From Marinobacter daepoensis DSM 16072 (GTDB lineage Bacteria; Pseudomonadota; Gammaproteobacteria; Pseudomonadales; Oleiphilaceae), in contig NZ_ATWI01000011.1 of assembly GCF_000421165.1 (NCBI RefSeq), positions 124,001 to 188,000 of the forward strand: 64,000 nt of DNA, read 5' to 3'. The translations under genes were made by a program, and so were the position numbers. This document shows positions 23,317 to 32,146 of the stretch, one piece after another (the stretch's first letter is position 1; the number at the start of each line of letters is the position of its first letter). A model generated the notes under the pieces. It saw only the letters and a program-made list of their open reading frames with translations, did not search any database and was not told where the DNA came from.

Positions 23317-25838
23317 CGGTTAAAGCGTTCCAGCCAACCGGTCAGTTCCTCGAATGGAAGTGGCCGGCTCAAGAAATAGCCCTGCACCAAATCGCACCCC
23401 ATTTCGTCGAGAAGGGCCAGTGTCTGCTCATCCTCCACGCCTTCGGCGACGACGGTGTATCCCAGACTGTGGCACATGTCGATGGTGGTGCGGACGATGA
23501 CCCTGTCCTGCTCCCGCTCTGACAGGTCGGTCACCAATGATCGGTCAATCTTGATCTCCCCGGCCGGCAGCTGTTTGATGTAAGACAGTGATGAGTAGCC
23601 GGAACCAAAGTCATCAATAGATAAGGGTATGCCGGCGGAATGGAGGGCGTTCAGCGCCTTCAGGGAGTTGGTCGGGTCCTGCATCATTGAGGTTTCCGTT
23701 ACCTCAAAGGTGATGGCTCCGGCGTGTGCCTGGTAGCTTTGCATCAGTCGCTGTACGAACACGGCGAAATCCGGTTCTCTGAGATTGTTCGGCGAAATAT
23801 TGACCGCAATCCCGGCATCCCAGCCAATTTCCAGTAACCGTCCCCGCATTTCAAGAGCTTCTTGCAGGACCCAGCGCGTGAGTGGTTTGATCAGGCCGGT
23901 CTGCTCGGCCACGGCGATGATTTCATCCGGCCGGATCGGCTGCTCCCGGCCTGGCCAGCGTATCAGTGCCTCAAAGCCAACGATCATGCGGCTGCGTAAA
24001 CACAGCTTGGGTTGCAGGTATAAGATGAGTTCATGGTTGTTAATCGCATGACGCAGGTCGGAAACCAGAGTCAGCCGATCGGCACTGTAGGAATCCCGGG
24101 AGGGTTTGTAATAGGCAATGCCCCGATCTCTGGCCCGGTCTGAGCCTTCCGCAATCACCGCCCGGCGAATGAGTGTGTTGGCGTCAGTGCCGTGGGTAGG
24201 ATAGAAGGCAACTCCCAGTTGAGGGTTCAGCGGCACTTGCATGCCGAGAAAATCGACCGGATACCGGATGTCTTCGATACTGCGCAAGACAATCCGCGGA
24301 ACCGACAGGGACTGATCGGCATCGACAACGAACGCAAAGGTCTGAGGGTCGAGGCTGGCCATGAAGAAGGTTCGGTTATTGGTGTGTTCCAGTGCAATCG
24401 CACCAGGAACATCCTTGGCGACGGCGTTGTAGTGCTTTGACGCCAGTTCCAGAATGCGGTCAGTATTCCGGTGCCCTAGGGTTTTGGTCACAGAGTACAG
24501 GTTGTTCAGGTGGATGATCACTACACCGAACTCTTTGCCTGGCTGGCCGCGAATCAGTTCGTTCAGGCGCAGTTCGTAATGGCTTCGATTGGGCAGGCCG
24601 GTAAGCGGGTGGTGCAGGGCCTGGTCCATTAACCGAAGCTCAGCGTTTCGCCTGGCTTCCAGAGCCTTGAGTTCGGCTTCCTGGGCGAGCACTTTCTCCT
24701 GGCGTTCATGGTAGATGCGGATGGCCAGCGCCAGGCTCAACAGGATGGCCTGAAGCGCCGAGCCGAGCTGCATGCCATAGACTGAGATAAAACCGGTCGG
24801 AATCAGGCCGTATTTGTTGGCGGCGGTAATGGCGCTGCCGATGGTGACCGCTCCCCAGGCCAGAGTGTAGTAAACGGCCTGAGGATTTCCCCGGGCCCAC
24901 TGCAGGGGGCCGACAATGGCCAGTAACAGGCAGCTGGGAATAGCCAGCGCGACCGTCAGGCGAATGGCCACACCGTAGTCAATAACCACCGTTGCCAGTG
25001 CTAGGGCACCGTTCAGGGCAATGGTGATCAGCATCAGGTGATTCAGTCTGGGACTACAATCCTGAAGCTTCAGGAAAGCACGGGAAAACAGGAGTGTAAA
25101 CAGCAGGGCGAGCGGGATCGACAGCACCATGGCATTGCTTTGGACCGCCGGCAGGTTTGGCCACAGGAACTGGTAGGTGATGCCGTTCAGGGTGCCGATC
25201 AGGATCAGATAGCCGAGTGTCGAGAGCACGTAATACAGGTAAATGGATTCCCTAAGGGCCAGGAACACAAACAGGTTGAAGCAGATCGCGGTGATCAGGA
25301 TGCCGTAGTAAAGCGCATGCCCCTGACTCTCCACCGACGTCTGCTCGAAAAAGCTGCGGTTGTTCCAGAGCTTGAGAGGGATCTGCATGGCGCCTTCCGT
25401 CGCGACATTCAGAAGAATGCGATAGTCATGGCCGGGTTCAAGCTGGAACGGGAACAGAAAATGCGGATGCCCCACCGGGCGATCGGCAAAGACCCGGCGG
25501 TCGCCGGTTTGGTAGCGCAGGTGGACTTCACCATCCCTTAGCAGGTAAAAACGGATGTGGTCCAGATGCGGGTAGGCAATTTCCAGCAGGCTGGTGTTTT
25601 CTGGCCGGGTGATCGGGAACTGCAGCCAGACCTGATCCCGTGAATAACCGAAGTTGGGTGTCTTCTCGTTCAGGGTTTGCCAGCCGTCCGCGTTCAGTGC
25701 CTGTTCCGGAGTGCGCTGATCGTCGGGAGCCAGTCGCAGGTAGTCAATGGCAGGAACATAGCTGTCGCTGGCTGCCAGCCCGGGGAATGAGAGCGCCAGA
25801 AGGGTCACCAGGACTGCCAGGAGTCGGGCTAGATGCAT
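23283..25838 (-). CDS. 7TMR-DISM receptor with degenerate GGDEF and intact EAL domain (second copy)
   Basis: About 851 residues. Signal peptide, 7TMR-DISMED2 periplasmic domain (roughly 35-180), seven membrane helices, short coiled coil, GGDEF-fold and EAL domain. The GGDEF signature is replaced by SLDPQTFAFV, so this half should be catalytically dead or regulatory. The EAL domain is complete by eye: GFEALIRW, EVTETSMM, SIDDFGSGYSSLSY, KIDRSLV and VAEGVEDE, pointing to c-di-GMP hydrolysis. Compared with the 7192-9795 protein, the sensor differs while the plan is the same. ATG 25838 was preferred to a GTG three codons upstream. It overlaps tesB at the 3' end. Confidence 0.9.
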   Translation of the reverse strand: MHLARLLAVLVTLLALSFPGLAASDSYVPAIDYLRLAPDDQRTPEQALNADGWQTLNEKTPNFGYSRDQVWLQFPITRPENTSLLEIAYPHLDHIRFYLLRDGEVHLRYQTGDRRVFADRPVGHPHFLFPFQLEPGHDYRILLNVATEGAMQIPLKLWNNRSFFEQTSVESQGHALYYGILITAICFNLFVFLALRESIYLYYVLSTLGYLILIGTLNGITYQFLWPNLPAVQSNAMVLSIPLALLFTLLFSRAFLKLQDCSPRLNHLMLITIALNGALALATVVIDYGVAIRLTVALAIPSCLLLAIVGPLQWARGNPQAVYYTLAWGAVTIGSAITAANKYGLIPTGFISVYGMQLGSALQAILLSLALAIRIYHERQEKVLAQEAELKALEARRNAELRLMDQALHHPLTGLPNRSHYELRLNELIRGQPGKEFGVVIIHLNNLYSVTKTLGHRNTDRILELASKHYNAVAKDVPGAIALEHTNNRTFFMASLDPQTFAFVVDADQSLSVPRIVLRSIEDIRYPVDFLGMQVPLNPQLGVAFYPTHGTDANTLIRRAVIAEGSDRARDRGIAYYKPSRDSYSADRLTLVSDLRHAINNHELILYLQPKLCLRSRMIVGFEALIRWPGREQPIRPDEIIAVAEQTGLIKPLTRWVLQEALEMRGRLLEIGWDAGIAVNISPNNLREPDFAVFVQRLMQSYQAHAGAITFEVTETSMMQDPTNSLKALNALHSAGIPLSIDDFGSGYSSLSYIKQLPAGEIKIDRSLVTDLSEREQDRVIVRTTIDMCHSLGYTVVAEGVEDEQTLALLDEMGCDLVQGYFLSRPLPFEELTGWLERFNRQPLRSRISAS

Positions 25839-25945
25839 CAGGATCACAGGTTGCCGTTTTTGTCGTTATAGCCCGAGTATGGCCTGTCGTCCGGGGTGGC
25901 TCAAGCCGAACGCGTCAGACTTTTGGTAACTTGTGTAAGAATTGG

Positions 25946-26392
25946 TCAAATCCCGTTAATCCAGTTCCTGACCCAGGGCAGGGCTTCGGTTTCCGGCTCC
26001 ATGGTTTCCAGAGCGTCTATCCGCAGCGTCTCGCCGACTTTGCGTGCGCTGGTTTCGTAGAGCGCTTCCTCCATCAGGTCTCCCGACCCGCAGAACGTAT
26101 CACCGTAGGAGCTGTCGCCTAACACAATAACACCAAAGGGACGCCCTGGCTGTTGTGGCAGTTGTTCCCGCAACGCCAGGTAAAAGGGCAGGAGGTTGGG
26201 AGGGATTTCGCCTTGGCCGGTTGTTGATGTGCACACCAGCAAGGCGTCGTCATTCCCGAGAATGTCGTCCAGAACGGGATTTTCCAGAACCGTGACGGTG
26301 TGACCTTCTGGCTCCATTTCCTGCTTGATGTGGCGCGCGGTCAGAAGAGCGCCTCCGTAAACACTGCCGGTAAGAATGCGGATTGCTGCCAT
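25946..26392 (-). CDS. Flavodoxin domain protein (MioC/YqcA-like)
   Basis: A 148-residue FMN-binding electron carrier. The phosphate loop is TGSVYGGAL at the N-terminus, followed by STTGQGEIPPNLLPF and VLGDSSYGDTFCGSG, the isoalloxazine-binding loops of short flavodoxins. The ATG at 26392 begins directly at the fold; the longer frame back to 26461 would add a tail without homology. It follows the diguanylate cyclase gene on the same strand, 65 bases apart. The redox partner is unknown. Confidence 0.85.
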   Translation of the reverse strand: MAAIRILTGSVYGGALLTARHIKQEMEPEGHTVTVLENPVLDDILGNDDALLVCTSTTGQGEIPPNLLPFYLALREQLPQQPGRPFGVIVLGDSSYGDTFCGSGDLMEEALYETSARKVGETLRIDALETMEPETEALPWVRNWINGI

Positions 26393-26457
26393 GGATTCTG
26401 CCTGTGTGGTTGGGGTGCGGATTCCGGCAGTGATAGTAAAGGCGAGCAGGCTCCGGC

Positions 26458-27561
26458 TCAAGCCGGGGAACCCGGGCCTGGAGCGATTGTCTGGCTCCGG
26501 ACCCTGGGGGCAATTCGATTTCGTCCGTTTTCCTTGGCGTTGTACAGCTGGACATCGGCCTGTCTGAGCAGTTCGTTGACGGAACCGGATGTTGAAATAG
26601 AACAGACGCCGGCGCTGATCGTCACAGGCAGGGACTGATGCCGGTGCAGGAAGGGGTAAGCGGCGACTTCAGCTCGTAAGCGTTCAGCCAGCGTCAGTGC
26701 CTGGAGAAGCGTGGTGTCTGGCAGCAGGAGCAGGAACTCCTCGCCGCCCCAGCGGGCGGCTACGTCCGACTGCCGGATGAGCTGCTGGGTCAGTCTGGCA
26801 AACTGCCTGAGGACTTCGTCACCGGCATCGTGACCAAACTCGTCGTTAATGCGCTTGAACAGGTCCAGGTCAATCAGGACAACGGAAAAGTGATGTCCGG
26901 ACCGCTCATAACGCGAGAACTCGGTGTTCAGTCTGCTCTGCATGTCTCGCCGGTTGGCCAGCCCGGTGAGCTCGTCAGTGCGGGCTGCGTGTTCATGGGC
27001 CTGGGCCAGTGCTACCAGTTTGTTTCGGGCCTGCAGTCGGCCGGCTTCCAGTACGAAGCAGAAAATGGATTCGAACGTCAGGGTGGCAAAAAAACGAATC
27101 TTGAAATCTGAGCTGTACTCCGCCGTGACTCCGGGCAGGTCGGGAAACTGGAAGACCAGAATGGCCAGAAGGTAGCAAAACAGCAGAATTGCCGTGCCGC
27201 CCTTCAGGCTGGTCACGTAAAACAGAAGTGGCGGAAAAACATAGAACCAGAGCGGCCCCGTATTGCCCTCGCCGCCGGAGGCAATCAGGTAAGTGAACAG
27301 CAGGCCGACAATGATCAGCAGGCCGGTTTTCTGTACGGTCTGGTTTCCGCTCCACGCGTACCAGCCGATATTGATGATGATCGGGATGGTGAATAGCCAG
27401 AGCACCCAGGCATGAAGGACGTGGTCCGCGTACCAGGCCTTGGTGCCAATGCCGGTCAGAAACAGGATCGCCATTGCGGACAGGCCGTTCAGCAGGCGGG
27501 AAATCTGCCGCTCTTCGTGCTTGGTCGACAAAGTGTGGCTGGAGGTCCGGGTGTCAGTCAT
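26458..27561 (-). CDS. Membrane-bound diguanylate cyclase
   Basis: A 367-residue protein with an N-terminal block of about five or six hydrophobic helices (residues 25-170) acting as a membrane sensor, then a GGDEF domain (about 190-355). The catalytic loop reads GGEEF at 272-276, a fully active variant, and an inhibitory I-site RQSD (263-266) lies exactly five residues before it, so product feedback is expected. DLDLFKRINDEFGHDAGD and the ending NAKENGRNR are typical. This is the only clearly competent cyclase in the window, close to an EAL-type phosphodiesterase candidate. Confidence 0.92.
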   Translation of the reverse strand: MTDTRTSSHTLSTKHEERQISRLLNGLSAMAILFLTGIGTKAWYADHVLHAWVLWLFTIPIIINIGWYAWSGNQTVQKTGLLIIVGLLFTYLIASGGEGNTGPLWFYVFPPLLFYVTSLKGGTAILLFCYLLAILVFQFPDLPGVTAEYSSDFKIRFFATLTFESIFCFVLEAGRLQARNKLVALAQAHEHAARTDELTGLANRRDMQSRLNTEFSRYERSGHHFSVVLIDLDLFKRINDEFGHDAGDEVLRQFARLTQQLIRQSDVAARWGGEEFLLLLPDTTLLQALTLAERLRAEVAAYPFLHRHQSLPVTISAGVCSISTSGSVNELLRQADVQLYNAKENGRNRIAPRVRSQTIAPGPGSPA

Positions 27562-27756
27562 TAACTGTTGTTCTTTTTGACATATTTTTCACGATTATGC
27601 GTTAAAGCCGGCTAAAATTGCAGTGTTACCTACCCAGACTGTGATGGTGTCCGGTTACCGGGTTTTGTTTCAATTTAATGGCAAAATAATTATAGTCTGC
27701 ACCCGGCACACACTGCCCGAACCCCTTCTGTCCACAAGACAAGAGAACCTATCGGT

Positions 27757-29322
27757 ATGGCCCGTTCCAGCAACTTCCTGGATAACCTTCTCACCAGCCC
27801 CACCACGGAACGATACAGGGTCGGTCTGAGTGTACTGTTTCTGCTCTGTGTCTGGCTCGTTGTCGGCTCTTTCAGCCAGGGGCTTCCCAACAGCATGCTG
27901 CTGATGGCTGCGGCTGTGATTGGTGGCTACATGGCAATCAATATAGGCGCCAATGACGTTGCCAACAATGTCGGGCCCGCAGTGGGCTCTGGTGCTCTGT
28001 CTCTTGGCGCTGCTGTGCTGCTGGCGGCCATTTTTGAGGCCGCGGGCGCGCTGATTGCAGGAGGGGATGTGGTGTCTACCATCAAAGGGGGCATTATTGA
28101 TCCGACCACTCTGGATGATCCGCGTGCGTTTGTCTGGCTGATGACTGCCGCTCTGCTGGCCGGCGCTCTTTGGCTGAACCTGGCAACCTGGATGGGCGCG
28201 CCGGTCTCAACCACCCACTCCATTGTTGGCGGTGTTCTGGGGGCTGGCATTGCCGCTGGCGGCTGGGCAATTGCGGATTGGTCGGTCATGGCCAAGATTG
28301 CTGCCAGTTGGGTAATTTCACCGGTCCTGGGCGGTGCGCTGGCGGCGTTGTTCCTTCTGGCCATCAAGAAAACAGTGTTGTATCAGCAGAATCTGGTGTC
28401 GTCGGCCCGTACGTTCGTCCCCTGGCTGGTGGCCATCATGGCCTGGGCCTTCTCGACTTATTTGATGATCAAAGGCGTCAAGAAGATCGTTAAGGTTGAT
28501 ATTGTCGAAGCGTCGCTCATCGGGCTGGTGGTCGCCGGTGTCGTTTTCGTTGTCATGCGCACTCTGGTGGGCCGGAAAGCGTCGACTATGGAAAACAGTT
28601 CCCAGGGCGTGAATACCCTGTTTACCTGGCCTCTGATTTTTGCCGCCGCGCTCCTGAGCTTTGCCCATGGAGCCAACGACGTGGCCAATGCGATCGGGCC
28701 GCTGGCGGCGATCAACGATGCCATCCAGGCGGGTGGCGGCGTGGTGACCTCGGCCAGCATTCCGTTGTGGGTGATGCTCGTGGGCGCTCTTGGGCTGGCG
28801 GTCGGGTTGATGCTGTTCGGTCCTCGCCTGATCAAGACCGTTGGTTCTGAAATCACTGAGCTGGATAAAACCCGTGCCTTCTGTATTGCGCTCTCTGCGG
28901 CTCTTACCGTGATCCTGGCGTCTCAGCTGGGTCTGCCCGTCAGTTCCACCCATATTGCCATTGGTGGCGTCTTCGGGGTTGGTTTCCTTCGGGAGTACCT
29001 GAAATCAAACTACGCCACGCAGTTGCACAAGATTATTGAGCAGCACGACCCGGTCGATCAGGAGCGCCTGAAGCCCTTTCTGGATGATTTCCGTAACGCC
29101 TCGGTTGAGGAAATGGAAAAGCTGTTGAAGCAGGCCAAAAAGAAGAAGCAGCAGGTGCCCTTGTCCAAGACAGAGCGCAAGCGTCTCAAAAAGATCTACC
29201 GCGAGGAAATGGTGAAGCGTTCCCATCTGGTCCGGATTGCGGCTGCCTGGATCATTACGGTGCCTGCTTCGGCCATCATGGCCGCCTTCCTGTTCTTTAC
29301 CTTGCGTGGCCTGATGGTCTGA
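27757..29322 (+). CDS. pitA: Inorganic phosphate transporter, PiT family
   Basis: A 521-residue permease with both PiT signature repeats: NIGANDVANNVGPAVGSGAL in the N-terminal half and AHGANDVANAIGPL in the C-terminal half, each followed by SSTHIAIGG-type motifs (VSTTHSIVGGV and VSSTHIAIGGV). A charged cytosolic loop with KKKKQQVPLSKTERKRLKK precedes the last helix. It would carry metal-phosphate by H+ symport at low affinity. No PhoU-like DUF47 partner is adjacent. The symbol pitA is used by family only. Confidence 0.88.
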   Translation: MARSSNFLDNLLTSPTTERYRVGLSVLFLLCVWLVVGSFSQGLPNSMLLMAAAVIGGYMAINIGANDVANNVGPAVGSGALSLGAAVLLAAIFEAAGALIAGGDVVSTIKGGIIDPTTLDDPRAFVWLMTAALLAGALWLNLATWMGAPVSTTHSIVGGVLGAGIAAGGWAIADWSVMAKIAASWVISPVLGGALAALFLLAIKKTVLYQQNLVSSARTFVPWLVAIMAWAFSTYLMIKGVKKIVKVDIVEASLIGLVVAGVVFVVMRTLVGRKASTMENSSQGVNTLFTWPLIFAAALLSFAHGANDVANAIGPLAAINDAIQAGGGVVTSASIPLWVMLVGALGLAVGLMLFGPRLIKTVGSEITELDKTRAFCIALSAALTVILASQLGLPVSSTHIAIGGVFGVGFLREYLKSNYATQLHKIIEQHDPVDQERLKPFLDDFRNASVEEMEKLLKQAKKKKQQVPLSKTERKRLKKIYREEMVKRSHLVRIAAAWIITVPASAIMAAFLFFTLRGLMV

Positions 29323-29383
29323 TGTTCCGGGCGCGGGACTGGTGATGGGCTCGCGCTTTGTCCATACTATAGGCCGTGTATCG

Positions 29384-29412
29384 GGCAGGTTTGGCCTGCC
29401 GCTATTTCTTTT
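29384..29412 (+). terminator. Possible intrinsic terminator after pitA
   Basis: GGCAGG (29384-29389) pairs with CCTGCC (29395-29400) around a 5-base loop and is followed by GCTATTTCTTTTT. The stem is short and the T-run is interrupted, and it lies only 24 bases before the next start codon, so it could instead be an attenuator in the leader of the 88-residue gene. Confidence 0.4.
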
Positions 29413-29424
29413 TGGGAGTAAAAC

Positions 29425-29691
29425 ATGAGTTCATCGGTAGAAAGCCGTCAGGCCCGGATGATTGAAGAGCTGCGGGTTTTCATCAAGAAAGTGATGAGCG
29501 ACCCGACCATTGCCGTCAAGTCCATGGACATCGCCCGTAAGTACAAGGGAGAGACTAACGCCGACGAGCTGATGGCCCGTGAGATCAGTGCCAATACCAC
29601 CATCCGGATTCCGGAGAGCTGGAGTGAGGCCGACAAGATGTTTCTGGAGATCCTGCACGAGGTGCTGGATGACGAGGAGGCGCTGTACTGA
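29425..29691 (+). CDS. Conserved-looking small protein of unknown function (88 aa)
   Basis: I do not recognise this family. It is a soluble, acidic, mostly helical 88-residue protein without cysteines, signal peptide or membrane segment. The N-terminal half is basic and amphipathic (RMIEELRVFIKKVMSDPT), and the C-terminus is strongly acidic (LHEVLDDEEALY). A TTTTTGGGAGT ribosome-binding site lies just before the ATG, codon use resembles neighbouring genes, and a perfect hairpin follows the stop codon, all of which support a real gene. It lies between pitA and panP; nothing about the context fixes its role. Confidence 0.65.
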   Translation: MSSSVESRQARMIEELRVFIKKVMSDPTIAVKSMDIARKYKGETNADELMAREISANTTIRIPESWSEADKMFLEILHEVLDDEEALY

Positions 29692-29720
29692 GCCTGCCTG
29701 GCTTTGAGCCATGAATCTGA

Positions 29721-29750
29721 GCAAGGGGAAGGCCGTTGTCTTCCCCTTGC
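29721..29750. terminator. Hairpin between convergent small gene and panP
   Basis: A perfect 10-bp stem (GCAAGGGGAA with TTCCCCTTGC) and a 10-base loop stand between the stop codons of the 88-residue gene and panP. The place suggests a bidirectional transcript end, although neither side has a long U-run. Confidence 0.55.
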
Positions 29751-29765
29751 ATCCCTTCTGCTGAC

Positions 29766-31442
29766 TCAGGCCTGTCTGGCCGCTTTCTGACTCTGCTTCA
29801 AGACCGCCGCCGCCATCTGCTGCAAAATGTCGATTTCGTCGGCAATCCCTTCGTCCTTTGACAGCTCCCTTTGTTCCTTGAGGATGTCTTCGAGAATCTC
29901 TGGCGTGGTCAGCGGGTTGGCAAGAACGACGCGGAACACGATGCAGGGGAAATGGTAATACCAGGCAGGCTCCAGCCGGGTTCGGGAAACAAACGCCTTG
30001 CCCCGCTCCCGCTGGGTTTTCTGGATGAACTTGGTGATCCGGTTCAGGCAGGCGTTCATCTTCTCGGCCTGCAGTTCGTCTGCCACCGCGAGGGCCTGTC
30101 TGACACCTTCCGGGCAGTACCGATAGGTCAGGATGTTAAGTTCCGGCCGGGTGATCAGTTCAAAGTCTGCCTGGTCATCAATCATTCGGGCGAAGGTTCT
30201 GGCTTTCTCAATGCCTTGATCAATCAGGATTTCGTAGCCTTCGCGGGCCAGGATTTTCAGGCCGGAGTGAATCAGCATCGACATCCCGGGGCGAGACCCT
30301 TCCAGCGTAGTGCTACCCAGATCCCGAGAGCCTTTTCGGATGATGTACTGGGCGTGATGCTCCACCGCACTGGCAAGTCCTGGTTCTTTGAAGACCACCA
30401 GGCCGGCCCCCATGGGCACGTAGAGTTGCTTGTGCGCATCGAACGTGACTGAGTCGGCTTCTTCGATGCCTCGGAGGAGATGCTTATAGGTACGTGAGAA
30501 CAGAGTTGGTCCGCCCCAGGCTGCATCGACATGAAAATGAGCTCCGAACTCCCTGGCGATATCGGCCATGGCCTCCAGTGGGTCCACGTTGCCGGTCTCG
30601 GTGGTGCCCGCCACTCCGCAAATGGCGATGATCTTGATTTTTTGCTTCTGCAATTCCAGGCACTTATCGCGCAGGGCATCGGTCTGAATGCGGTTGGACT
30701 CATCGGTTTCCACCGAGACCAGAGCGTCCCGGCCCAACCCCAGAACATCAGCAGCTTTGCGTAGGGAATAATGCCCTCGTTTGGAAACAACGATGGCGGC
30801 CCCTTCGTGGCCGTAATACTTCAGCGCACGGAACAGCCCTTCCTCGTGCAGGCCGCGAAAGCTGCCTTCGGCGGGAAACGCACGGTTTCTGGCGACCCAG
30901 AGGGCGGTCAGGTTGGCAACCGTGCCGCCAGAGCACATGGCGCCGAGAGAGTGCCTGGGGTCGTGCATCCATTTGCGATAAAACGCGCTGTCCTGCTGGT
31001 AAACCAGTCGATGGATCTGGCCCAGAACCTGGCGCTCCATGGGGGTGAATGCCTTGGACGTTTCTGTTTTGACCAGATTCTGGTTCAGGGCAATCATGAT
31101 TTTCGACAGCGGCAGCATGAAGTACGGCAAGGCGGAGGTCATGTGGCCGATGAACGACGGGGCTGCTGTGTGGACGGAGTTGGCGACCAGCTTGTCGAGC
31201 AGGAACTGGGTTTGTTCCGAGACGAAAATCGGTTTCTCGGGAATGGCCGACTCGGCGAAGTCTTTCTCCACATCGGACAGGTCGCGTTCAATGGCGACAA
31301 TGTGGTCTTGCAGGAAGCCTGCAAGATTGCTGGAAATGTCCTTGTCGATACGGCTCAGCGTGGATTCCGGCGCCTCTGGCACAGTGAATACGCGATACAT
31401 GGCTTCCAGCGAGGCCTTGGCAGCTTTTTTCTTTCCGGTCAT
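29766..31442 (-). CDS. panP: Pyridoxal-dependent aspartate 1-decarboxylase PanP
   Basis: A 558-residue PLP enzyme of the group II decarboxylase fold. The PLP lysine lies in SVTFDAHKQLYVPMGAG, the cofactor Asp in HFHVDAAWGG, and the small-residue block CSGGTVANLTALWVARNRA is typical. Length and the N-terminal ESTLSRIDKDIS region resemble PanP, which makes beta-alanine for pantothenate and CoA in some gammaproteobacteria lacking the pyruvoyl enzyme PanD. A glutamate or tyrosine decarboxylase is the alternative but fits less well. ATG 31442 was preferred over a GTG at 31454. No pan genes are adjacent, though coaD and coaBC lie further along the window. Confidence 0.82.
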   Translation of the reverse strand: MTGKKKAAKASLEAMYRVFTVPEAPESTLSRIDKDISSNLAGFLQDHIVAIERDLSDVEKDFAESAIPEKPIFVSEQTQFLLDKLVANSVHTAAPSFIGHMTSALPYFMLPLSKIMIALNQNLVKTETSKAFTPMERQVLGQIHRLVYQQDSAFYRKWMHDPRHSLGAMCSGGTVANLTALWVARNRAFPAEGSFRGLHEEGLFRALKYYGHEGAAIVVSKRGHYSLRKAADVLGLGRDALVSVETDESNRIQTDALRDKCLELQKQKIKIIAICGVAGTTETGNVDPLEAMADIAREFGAHFHVDAAWGGPTLFSRTYKHLLRGIEEADSVTFDAHKQLYVPMGAGLVVFKEPGLASAVEHHAQYIIRKGSRDLGSTTLEGSRPGMSMLIHSGLKILAREGYEILIDQGIEKARTFARMIDDQADFELITRPELNILTYRYCPEGVRQALAVADELQAEKMNACLNRITKFIQKTQRERGKAFVSRTRLEPAWYYHFPCIVFRVVLANPLTTPEILEDILKEQRELSKDEGIADEIDILQQMAAAVLKQSQKAARQA

Positions 31443-31611
31443 AACACCACACACGTTCAGTGGTGTCCGAGGGGTCGGGTCCGGAAACCCTTCGGACGAG
31501 GCCGGGCGGAGCCCGGTTTCAAAATTGTTGGCCTGCCCGGTAATCGGGCAGAAGTTCCCTGAGGTTGCGTAGTATAAGTCGTGTCACGGGGGGGATGCCA
31601 TGCTTTCGGGC

Positions 31612-31959
31612 TCAGAGTATTTCACGGTGGACGTCGAGGATGGCGGCATCAATACGGTCCTGAATGTCCTTTTCAACCTGGTCGAGCCGTTGAGTGATCT
31701 GTTGGGCGCTGGCTCCGAGGGCGGCGATGGTCCAGGTCGCGCAGTCGAGAGCTTCCTGATCGGCGGTTTCAGAGACCGCCAGGTCGGATTCCCTGCCCCA
31801 GATGGCTTTCATGGCAGTGAAGGCCCTGCGCTTGGCTTTCAGGTCTTCGCAGCCATAGAGTTGGAAGTGCAGCGTGAGGATACCTACGTGGGGGGTAATA
31901 TCCTGGTGCTGTGGTGGGGTTTTGCCTTCTTTAAGCAGTTTTCTCAGGGCTTCTGACAT
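31612..31959 (-). CDS. DUF503 family protein
   Basis: A 115-residue protein. After about 27 extra residues it has the DUF503 (YlxP-like) pattern: VGILTLHFQLYGCEDLKAKRR, then DLAVSETADQEALDCATWTIAALG, and a helical C-terminus (QITQRLDQVEKDIQDRI). DUF503 proteins often lie in the nusA-infB-rbfA region of other bacteria and lack a firm function. Here the gene stands alone. The ATG at 31959 with a GAGG site 12 bases before it is preferred; the longer frame would run through the inverted-repeat element upstream. Confidence 0.7.
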   Translation of the reverse strand: MSEALRKLLKEGKTPPQHQDITPHVGILTLHFQLYGCEDLKAKRRAFTAMKAIWGRESDLAVSETADQEALDCATWTIAALGASAQQITQRLDQVEKDIQDRIDAAILDVHREIL

Positions 31960-31981
31960 CGCGGGTTTAACCTCGGAGTTG

Positions 31982-32090
31982 GAACATGCTCGGGAGGCCT
32001 TTCCAAAACACGCTGTGAATACTTCCCTGCACGCTCTGTTGCGCCATCCATGGCGCCACAAGATTTCGGAAAGGCCTCCCGCATTTGTTC
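31982..32090. repeat. 109-bp inverted-repeat element (REP/MITE-like candidate)
   Basis: The two ends are inverted copies: a perfect 14-bp arm CGGGAGGCCTTTCC (31991-32004) matches its complement at 32068-32081, and after four mismatched bases the pairing resumes with GAACA (31982-31986) against TGTTC (32086-32090). Inside, GCGCCAT (32041-32047) pairs with ATGGCGC (32050-32056) across two bases. The fold is a long stem carrying a second hairpin. It has no coding content and lies between the acyl-CoA dehydrogenase and DUF503 genes. It resembles dispersed intergenic repeats I recall in marine gammaproteobacteria; no second copy was seen in this window. Confidence 0.6.
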
Positions 32091-32146
32091 ACGAACCTTA
32101 TACGGGGAGTCCGGTTTGCGTAACGGTCTCGTCTCGGTGAGTGTCT

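Noticed and set aside
27562..27756. Pho box or riboswitch before pitA
   Set aside because: No CTGTCAT-type repeats with correct spacing and no recognisable riboswitch core were found in this AT-rich gap.
31960..32061. N-terminal extension of the DUF503 frame
   Set aside because: It would be encoded by the inverted-repeat element and shows no family similarity; ATG 31959 fits DUF503.
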